The notes under the pieces are model-generated. The model had not been told where the DNA came from. It worked only from the letters and a program-made list of their open reading frames with translations, and did not search any database. Position numbers and translations under genes: made by a program. Of a stretch of 6,483 nucleotides of DNA, positions 1-6,483 are shown one piece after another. Source of the stretch: an uncultured Oscillospiraceae bacterium (GTDB lineage: Bacteria > Bacillota > Clostridia > Oscillospirales > Oscillospiraceae); assembly GCA_905205085.1 (NCBI GenBank), contig CAJLCG010000109.1:1-6483 (forward strand), read 5' to 3'. The first letter of the stretch is position 1, and every line of letters begins with the position of its first letter.

Positions 1-27
1 GTCACGCCGCCGCGTTTGGTTTTTCGT

Positions 28-642
28 TTATTTTACCGGGCAGGTGAGCACCGCCGTCTGGACAGGGGTGTCTGCCGTCAGCTCCAGGGTGTTGCTGGGG
101 TAGCGCACCACATCGTCGCACAGGACCAGGTAGTCCTCCAGGGGACCAATGACATCGTAGCCGAAGTCCTTCCCCCGGTAGTGCATGGGGACAGCCACCC
201 GGGGCTTCAGCTGCTCCACTACCTTCCGGGCCTGCTGGGCGTCGATGGTATAGTGGCCTCCCACGGGGAGCAGCAGGGCGTCCAGGCCGGTGAGGCGCTC
301 TGCCTGCTCCGGCGTCAGCTCACAGCCCAGGTCACCCAGATGGGCCACCCGCAGCCCCTCAGCGGTAAAGATACGGATGGTGTTCTTCCCCCGCAGGGCT
401 CCCTGCTCCGGGTCGTGGTAGGTCTCGATCTCCTCCACCTGGACGGTGTGGCCCTTTCCGGAGAGGGTCACCAGCTCTGCGCCGGCGTGGTCGTTGTGCC
501 CGTGGCTACAATAGACCCCGTCGGCATTCAGCTTCAAGTCCGGCAGTCCGGGTACCGAGCCGTGACGGTAGGGGTCCAGCACCACAGTCCCCTGTTGGGT
601 CTCCAGAGTAAAGCAGGAGTGTCCATTCCATGTCAGATGCAT
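28..642 (-). CDS. MBL-fold metal-dependent hydrolase (UPF0173/Lactamase_B_3-like), 204 aa
   Basis: Predicted cytoplasmic metallo-beta-lactamase-fold hydrolase; the substrate is unknown. The protein opens with MHLTWNGHSCF, the usual first beta strand of this subgroup. The metal-binding HxHxDH motif is H47-G-H49-N-D51-H52. Further likely ligands or active-site residues are H76 (in TYHD), D104 (in HLGDLG), H130 (in GGHYT) and H154 (in PMHY). The run from TYHD through RGKNTI to HLGDLG is typical of small MBL proteins often annotated only as metal-dependent hydrolases. No signal peptide or membrane segment is visible. I chose the ATG at 642 rather than the in-frame ATG at 705: it starts the conserved strand, has AAGGA seven bases upstream, and the longer version would translate through the promoter. 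The gene is divergent from trmL and not obviously linked to glycolysis. Family confidence is high; specific function is unknown. Confidence 0.9.
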   Translation of the reverse strand: MHLTWNGHSCFTLETQQGTVVLDPYRHGSVPGLPDLKLNADGVYCSHGHNDHAGAELVTLSGKGHTVQVEEIETYHDPEQGALRGKNTIRIFTAEGLRVAHLGDLGCELTPEQAERLTGLDALLLPVGGHYTIDAQQARKVVEQLKPRVAVPMHYRGKDFGYDVIGPLEDYLVLCDDVVRYPSNTLELTADTPVQTAVLTCPVK

Positions 643-665
643 AAGTCCATCCTTCCTTTCGTTTT

Positions 666-701
666 TGTGAATATTATACCATAGCAATCGAAAAATTTGG
701 A
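666..701 (-). promoter_or_regulatory. Extended -10 promoter of the MBL hydrolase gene
   Basis: On the minus strand, TATAAT (673-678) is preceded directly by TGG, giving the extended -10 element TGGTATAAT. The region 17 bases upstream (696-701, TCCAAA) is a poor -35, which an extended -10 can compensate for. The expected transcription start near 666 leaves a leader of about 24 bases carrying the AAGGA ribosome binding site before the ATG at 642. The match to sigma-A consensus is seen directly; promoter activity is inferred. Confidence 0.7.
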
Positions 702-705
702 GCAT

Positions 706-941
706 TCTTTTTTTCAGCCCGCCGATTGCGGGGTTATTCTCCCGTGTTTTTCCCTTTTACTCCTCCCTTGCGCCCTTTCCCCGCCGTTTACCAGTCCCTT
801 CTTTTCTCCAAAGTTCGGCACAATGCCCGATTCTCCTCGATTTCGCCCCCCTTGAATTTCCCAATTTCACAAAACCATTGTGCTTCCCTGCAATTTCTCC
901 CGGTTTTTTAATTTTTTTGTAATTTTTCGACCATTTTATAG
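706..941. other. Divergent intergenic region, pyrimidine-rich on the plus strand, no gene supported
   Basis: This is the core of the gap between the MBL gene promoter and the trmL promoter. Counting by eye, about 72% of bases from 721 to 940 are C or T on the plus strand, and 35 of 40 from 741 to 780. It contains an 8-bp inverted repeat (GCACAATG at 818-825 and CATTGTGC at 876-883). It also contains a small hairpin at 716-730 (CCCGC/GCGGG) and recurring AATTTC hexamers at 855, 863 and 892, with a fourth at 945 just beyond this stretch. Short open frames exist on both strands, but their products are low-complexity (Lys/Arg-rich on the minus strand) with no recognisable domain. I see no tRNA or known riboswitch. 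Confidence 0.6.
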
Positions 942-977
942 TTGAATTTCTCGCCCATTTGGAATACAATGATACCC
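942..977 (+). promoter_or_regulatory. Sigma-A-type promoter for trmL
   Basis: A -35 element TTGAAT (942-947) and a -10 element TACAAT (965-970, five of six consensus bases) are separated by exactly 17 bases. The predicted start near 977 gives a leader of about 22 bases containing the GAGGAGG ribosome binding site. It could also drive the downstream glycolytic genes by read-through, since no convincing separate pgk promoter was found. Sequence match is direct; activity is inferred. Confidence 0.65.
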
Positions 978-984
978 GACACGC

Positions 985-992
985 GAGGAGGG
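985..992 (+). promoter_or_regulatory. Ribosome binding site fixing the TTG start of trmL
   Basis: GAGGAGGG ends six bases before the TTG at 999. This near-perfect Shine-Dalgarno decides the start: the open frame continues upstream to 942, but that extension overlaps the promoter and adds residues not found in the family. Confidence 0.85.
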
Positions 993-998
993 TCTGAG

Positions 999-1514
999 TT
1001 GCTGAATATCGTCTTGGTTGAACCCGAAATTCCCCAAAATTGCGGCAACATCGCCCGCACCTGCGCCGCCACCCGCAGCCGCCTGCACCTGATCGAGCCC
1101 CTGGGCTTTGATATCAGCGAAAAAGCGGTGCGCCGGGCCGGGCTGGACTACTGGCCCATGGTGGATCTGCGTGTATACCGAAACCTGGAGCACTTCTTTG
1201 CGGAAAACCCCGATCCCGACCTGTGGCTGGCCACCACCAAGGCCCCTCAGGACTACACCGGAGCCACCTTCCGCGACAACTGCTACCTGTTTTTCGGCAA
1301 GGAGACGGCGGGGCTTCCGGAGGATTTCCGCATGGCCCACTATGACCGCTGTATCCGCATCCCCATGCGGGCGGATGCCCGCAGCCTCAACCTGTCAAAC
1401 TCGGTGGCCATCCTGGCCTATGAGGCACTGCGCCAGCAGGGGTTCCCCCAGCTGTCCGGTGTGGGTGAGATGGCAGGGGGACGGGATGATTCCCTCCCGT
1501 CCGGGGCACGCTGA
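999..1514 (+). CDS. trmL: tRNA (cytidine(34)-2'-O)-methyltransferase, SPOUT family (TrmL/YibK), 171 aa
   Basis: Predicted SAM-dependent methyltransferase that 2'-O-methylates the wobble nucleotide of certain leucine tRNAs; members are homodimers with a trefoil knot. The TTG start yields MLNIVLVEPEIPQN, matching the family N-terminus. Conserved blocks are NxGNIARTCAAT (14-25), the SAM-site motif FFGKETAGLP (98-107), and IPM with RSLNLSNSVAI (121-138), which forms the knot. Two positions look unusual compared with the E. coli pattern NTGN and ANTG: C15 replaces the usual Thr, and R26 replaces the usual Gly. The protein is about 14 residues longer than E. coli TrmL; its Gly/Asp/Arg-containing tail from about residue 153 has no recognised role and its codons overlap an inverted repeat. 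Codon use includes CGG, CGA and GGG, unlike pgk. It lies 99 bases upstream of pgk in the same direction. Family assignment is strong; exact tRNA target is inferred. Confidence 0.93.
   Translation: MLNIVLVEPEIPQNCGNIARTCAATRSRLHLIEPLGFDISEKAVRRAGLDYWPMVDLRVYRNLEHFFAENPDPDLWLATTKAPQDYTGATFRDNCYLFFGKETAGLPEDFRMAHYDRCIRIPMRADARSLNLSNSVAILAYEALRQQGFPQLSGVGEMAGGRDDSLPSGAR
1479..1502 (+). repeat. 8-bp inverted repeat (hairpin) inside the 3' end of trmL
   Basis: GGACGGGA (1479-1486) and TCCCGTCC (1495-1502) are perfect reverse complements with an 8-base loop. The hairpin lies in the codons for the extra C-terminal tail of TrmL and ends ten bases before its TGA. No U-tract follows, so it is not a standard intrinsic terminator. 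An alternative GGGA/TCCC pairing (1483-1486 with 1491-1494) competes with it. Confidence 0.5.
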
Positions 1515-1531
1515 ACTTTGGACGAGTCTCG

Positions 1532-1555
1532 CCGCGCCGGGCTCCCGAGCCGCGG
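1532..1555 (+). repeat. GC-rich hairpin between trmL and pgk
   Basis: CCGCG (1532-1536) can pair with CGCGG (1551-1555), and inside it GCT (1541-1543) with AGC (1548-1550) around the loop CCCG, leaving four unpaired bases on the 5' side. A T5 run at 1570-1574 lies about 15 bases after the stem, too far for a normal terminator. It may be a weak terminator or attenuator between trmL and pgk, or have no function. Confidence 0.4.
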
Positions 1556-1597
1556 GTGATTTCGGAAAGTTTTTCCCTGTTCCATTTACTTGTGAAG

Positions 1598-1604
1598 AGA
1601 GGAG
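1598..1604 (+). promoter_or_regulatory. Ribosome binding site of pgk
   Basis: AGAGGAG ends nine bases before the ATG at 1614 and supports that start, which also gives the expected Pgk N-terminus. No convincing -35/-10 pair was found in the 99-base gap, so the promoter that drives pgk is unresolved. Confidence 0.8.
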
Positions 1605-1613
1605 CGTTTTCCC

Positions 1614-2810
1614 ATGAATTACAACAAGAAAACTGTCAAGGACATCGATGTCGCCGGTAAGAAGGTTCTTCTGCGCTGCGACTTCAACGTGCCCATGGCC
1701 AAGGACGGCAGCGGCGTTATCACCGATGACAAGCGTATCCGCGCCGCTCTGCCCACCATCCAGTACCTGCTGGACCAGAATGCCGCCGTGATCGCCTGCT
1801 CCCACATGGGCAAGCCCAAGGGTGAGGTTGTCCCCTCCCTGAGCCTGAAGCCTGTGGCCAAGCGTCTGAGCGAGCTGCTGGGCAAAGAGGTCATCATGGC
1901 CGACGACGTGGTGGGCCCCGACGCCCAGGCTAAGGCCGCCGCTCTGAAGCCCGGCCAGATCCTGCTGCTGGAGAACACCCGCTTTGAGAAGGGCGAGACC
2001 AAGAACGATCCCGAGCTGGCCAAGGCTATGGCTTCCATGGCTGAGGTGTATGTGTCCGACGCCTTCGGCGCCGTGCACCGCGCTCACGCCTCCACCGCCG
2101 GCGTGGCCGACTACCTGCCCGCTGTCAGCGGCTTCCTGATCCAGAAGGAGCTGGAGATCATCGGCGGCGCTCTGGCCAATCCCAAGCGTCCCCTGGTTGC
2201 CATCCTGGGCGGCAGCAAGGTTTCCTCCAAGATCGGCGTGATCAACAACCTGCTGGAGATTGCCGACACCATCATCATCGGCGGCGGCATGACCTACACC
2301 TTCCTGAAGGCTCAGGGCGGCTCCATCGGCAAGTCCCTGCTGGAGGAAGATTGGCTGGACTACTGCAACGACATGATGAAGAAGGCTCAGGAGAAGGGCG
2401 TAAAGCTGCTGCTGCCTGAGGACACCATCTGCGCCAAGGAGTTCTCCGCTGACGCCGAGCCCATCCTGGTGGACAGCATGAACATCCCCGACGACTGCCT
2501 GGGCATGGACATCGGCCCCAAGGCTATCGCCGCTTACTCTGAGGCTGTGAAGGACGCCGGCACCGTCATCTGGAACGGCCCCATGGGTGTGTTTGAGTTC
2601 CCCGCTTTCGCCAAGGGCACCCAGGCTGTGGCCGAGGCCCTGAGCAAGAGCAACGCCATCACCATCATCGGCGGCGGCGACAGCGCGGCTGCCGTGCAGC
2701 AGCTGGGCTATGCCGACAAGATGACCCACATCTCCACCGGCGGCGGCGCTTCCCTGGAGTTCATGGAGGGTAAGGAGCTGCCCGGCGTGGCTTGCCTGCT
2801 GGATGCCTAA
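1614..2810 (+). CDS. pgk: Phosphoglycerate kinase, 398 aa, complete
   Basis: Cytoplasmic glycolytic enzyme that transfers the acyl phosphate of 1,3-bisphosphoglycerate to ADP, giving 3-phosphoglycerate and ATP. The family signature [11 protein letters not shown] is at residues 17-27. The N-terminal substrate-binding domain continues with [11 protein letters not shown] (38-48), SHMGKPKGE (63-71), [11 protein letters not shown] (118-128) and [14 protein letters not shown] (148-161). The C-terminal nucleotide-binding domain has [10 protein letters not shown] (199-208), GGGMTYTFL (223-231), WNGPMGVFE (320-328) and GGGDSAAA followed by [12 protein letters not shown] (353-383). Length is normal for the family and no key residue is missing. 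All glycine codons read are GGC or GGT and arginine codons CGC or CGT, fitting very high expression. It is the first gene of the pgk-tpiA-gpmI-eno run; no gapA lies directly upstream. Confidence 0.99.
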   Translation: MNYNKKTVKDIDVAGKKVLLRCDFNVPMAKDGSGVITDDKRIRAALPTIQYLLDQNAAVIACSHMGKPKGEVVPSLSLKPVAKRLSELLGKEVIMADDVVGPDAQAKAAALKPGQILLLENTRFEKGETKNDPELAKAMASMAEVYVSDAFGAVHRAHASTAGVADYLPAVSGFLIQKELEIIGGALANPKRPLVAILGGSKVSSKIGVINNLLEIADTIIIGGGMTYTFLKAQGGSIGKSLLEEDWLDYCNDMMKKAQEKGVKLLLPEDTICAKEFSADAEPILVDSMNIPDDCLGMDIGPKAIAAYSEAVKDAGTVIWNGPMGVFEFPAFAKGTQAVAEALSKSNAITIIGGGDSAAAVQQLGYADKMTHISTGGGASLEFMEGKELPGVACLLDA

Positions 2811-2844
2811 TTTCTCCATTCGTCTTGTTTGATTATTCCGAACT

Positions 2845-2877
2845 CCCCCGCCCCGGCCTTTGTGCCCGGGCGGCGGG
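2845..2877 (+). repeat. GC-rich bulged hairpin between pgk and tpiA
   Basis: Eleven G-C pairs can form between 2845-2856 and 2866-2877, with single-base bulges at C2851 and C2874 and a nine-base loop (2857-2865). The sequence after it (CAGTCCGG) has no U-run, so a classical terminator is unlikely. It starts 35 bases after the pgk stop and ends 57 bases before the tpiA start. A role in mRNA stability, processing or partial termination is inferred. Confidence 0.55.
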
Positions 2878-2917
2878 CAGTCCGGTTTCATATGTCCCCT
2901 GCGCACCTGTATAAAGG

Positions 2918-2925
2918 AAAGGAAG
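2918..2925 (+). promoter_or_regulatory. Ribosome binding site of tpiA
   Basis: AAAGGAAG ends nine bases before the ATG at 2935, within an A/G-rich stretch. It favours that ATG over the upstream extension of the same frame, which would add 25 residues that do not resemble the family. Confidence 0.75.
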
Positions 2926-2934
2926 AAAAAGAAC

Positions 2935-3708
2935 ATGAATCGTCGTTACCGCAAGACTATCATCGCCGGCAACTGGAAGATGAACAACACCCTGTCCCAG
3001 ACCAAGGCCTTCGCTGAGGAGCTCAAGCCCATCATGCCCCGCGGCAAGTGGTGCAACGTGGTGCTGTGCGTGCCCGCCACCAACATCCAGTCCGCTGTGC
3101 GTCTGTTCAAGGACTGCCACATCGCCATCGGCGCTGAGACCTGCCACTATGAGGATCACGGCGCTTACACCGGCGAGATCACCGCTGAGATGATCAAGGA
3201 GGCCGGCGCCAAGTACGTCATTATCGGCCACTCCGAGCGCCGCCAGTACTATAACGAGACCGACTTCACCGTCAACAAGAAGGTCCACGCCGCCATCAAC
3301 GCCGGCCTGTTCCCCATCATCTGCGTGGGCGAGAGCCTGGAGCAGCGTGAGCTGGGCGTGACCATGGAGCTGATCGCTTACCAGGTCAAGTGCGCCCTGG
3401 CCGGCGTGCCCGCCGACAAGATGCGCCACGTGGTCATCGCCTATGAGCCCCTGTGGGCCATCGGCACCGGCAAGACCGCCACTGCCGAGCAGGCCGGCGA
3501 GGTCTGCCAGGCCATCCGCGCTGTCATCCGCAAGCTGTACGGCGCTCACGTGGCCCGCTCTGTCACCATCCAGTACGGTGGCTCTATGAACGCCAAGAAC
3601 GCCGCTGAGCTGCTGGCTCAGCCCGACGTGGACGGCGGCCTGATCGGCGGCGCCAGCCTGAAGCCCGCTGACTTCGTGCAGATCATCAACGCTGCTAACC
3701 AAGAGTAA
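2935..3708 (+). CDS. tpiA: Triosephosphate isomerase, 257 aa, complete
   Basis: Interconverts dihydroxyacetone phosphate and glyceraldehyde 3-phosphate; a cytoplasmic TIM-barrel enzyme, usually a homodimer. Active-site residues are all visible: N13 and K15 in AGNWKMN, electrophile H99 in IIGHSERR, and catalytic base E171 in AYEPLWAIGTGK, which also contains the mobile loop 6 (172-180). Phosphate-binding segments follow: YGGS (214-217) and GGLIGGASL (234-242). Length is close to the usual 250. One oddity is loop 3, which reads GAETCHYEDHGAYTGE (66-81); the common form begins GAQN, so both the Gln and Asn positions are changed although the dimer-interface Gly-Ala-Tyr-Thr-Gly is kept. It sits 124 bases after pgk and 78 bases before gpmI, all co-directional, consistent with one operon. 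Confidence 0.99.
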   Translation: MNRRYRKTIIAGNWKMNNTLSQTKAFAEELKPIMPRGKWCNVVLCVPATNIQSAVRLFKDCHIAIGAETCHYEDHGAYTGEITAEMIKEAGAKYVIIGHSERRQYYNETDFTVNKKVHAAINAGLFPIICVGESLEQRELGVTMELIAYQVKCALAGVPADKMRHVVIAYEPLWAIGTGKTATAEQAGEVCQAIRAVIRKLYGAHVARSVTIQYGGSMNAKNAAELLAQPDVDGGLIGGASLKPADFVQIINAANQE

Positions 3709-3720
3709 GTACTACAGCAC

Positions 3721-3755
3721 GGGGCAGGCAGGATGTCTGTCATACTGCCTGCCCC
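3721..3755 (+). repeat. Perfect 11-bp hairpin between tpiA and gpmI
   Basis: GGGGCAGGCAG (3721-3731) and CTGCCTGCCCC (3745-3755) are exact reverse complements around a 13-base loop. ATG (3733-3735) and CAT (3741-3743) in the loop can add three more pairs after a mismatch. It begins 12 bases after the tpiA stop. The following bases are AACTTTGATC, with at most three Ts in a row, so efficient intrinsic termination is unlikely. It is the strongest secondary structure I can find here; a 3'-end protecting or attenuating role is inferred. Confidence 0.75.
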
Positions 3756-3771
3756 AACTTTGATCAGAATT

Positions 3772-3778
3772 GAGGAAA
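3772..3778 (+). promoter_or_regulatory. Ribosome binding site of gpmI
   Basis: GAGGAAA ends eight bases before the ATG at 3787. The same frame is open back to 3733, but that extension would start inside the 11-bp hairpin and lacks homology to the family N-terminus, so 3787 is preferred. Confidence 0.75.
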
Positions 3779-3786
3779 CATTTTTC

Positions 3787-6483
<2,697 letters not shown>

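Noticed and set aside
716..730. CCCGC/GCGGG hairpin near the MBL gene promoter as a terminator
   Set aside because: Neither strand has a T-run directly after the stem, and no transcription unit ends there.
726..911. A 61-residue plus-strand frame rich in Pro, Phe and Ser
   Set aside because: The composition is what any frame through a C/T-rich stretch would give, and it lacks a Shine-Dalgarno sequence.
757..969. A 70-residue Lys/Arg-rich minus-strand frame in the divergent region
   Set aside because: Its basic composition follows directly from the purine-rich minus strand. It overlaps the trmL promoter and no known small-protein motif is visible.
2887..2915. Possible promoter TTCATA-17 bases-TATAAA in front of tpiA
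   Set aside because: The predicted start near 2922 would fall inside the tpiA ribosome binding site, leaving a leader of about 13 bases without a full Shine-Dalgarno, so it is unlikely to serve tpiA.
1395..2936. A 513-residue open frame antisense to trmL and pgk
   Set aside because: It is a shadow of pgk. Strong codon bias in pgk avoids TTA, CTA and TCA on the sense strand, which removes stops from one antisense frame. The product is Gly/His/Ala/Leu/Val-rich low complexity without a domain or convincing ribosome binding site.
2833..3702. A 289-residue open frame antisense to tpiA
   Set aside because: Mirrors tpiA codons and has the same low-complexity composition as the other antisense frames; no independent start signals were found.

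Overview
This window looks like a chromosomal segment from a moderately GC-rich anaerobic Firmicute. The clustered lower-glycolysis genes, the strong purine-rich ribosome binding sites (GGAGG/AAGGA type) and the protein sequences suggest a clostridial lineage such as the Oscillospirales. That placement is inference from sequence character; no marker here fixes the genus.

Layout. On the minus strand, 28-642 encodes a small metallo-beta-lactamase-fold hydrolase with its own extended -10 promoter. A 356-base divergent region follows, containing a strongly pyrimidine-rich stretch (about 721-940) in which I see no convincing gene. Everything after that is on the plus strand: trmL (999-1514, TTG start), pgk (1614-2810), tpiA (2935-3708), gpmI (3787-5301) and the first 359 codons of eno (5406 to the window edge).

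Function. pgk, gpmI and eno catalyse consecutive steps of lower glycolysis: 1,3-bisphosphoglycerate to 3-phosphoglycerate, then 2-phosphoglycerate, then phosphoenolpyruvate. tpiA interconverts the two triose phosphates that feed it. Glyceraldehyde-3-phosphate dehydrogenase and a CggR-type regulator, which often lead such clusters, are not upstream of pgk here; a tRNA methyltransferase gene occupies that position. pgk uses only GGC/GGT for glycine and, where checked, CGC/CGT for arginine, as expected for highly expressed genes. trmL does not show this restriction.

The most interesting structural pattern is that each of the four gene junctions from trmL to eno (gaps of 78-124 bases) carries at least one GC-rich inverted repeat. 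The best is a perfect 11-bp stem between tpiA and gpmI, and the gpmI-eno gap has two hairpins in tandem. None has a proper U-tract, so they look more like mRNA processing, stability or attenuation elements than classical terminators. I see no phage, insertion sequence, CRISPR array, tRNA or rRNA, and no evidence of a new biological system. This is mostly conserved housekeeping DNA.
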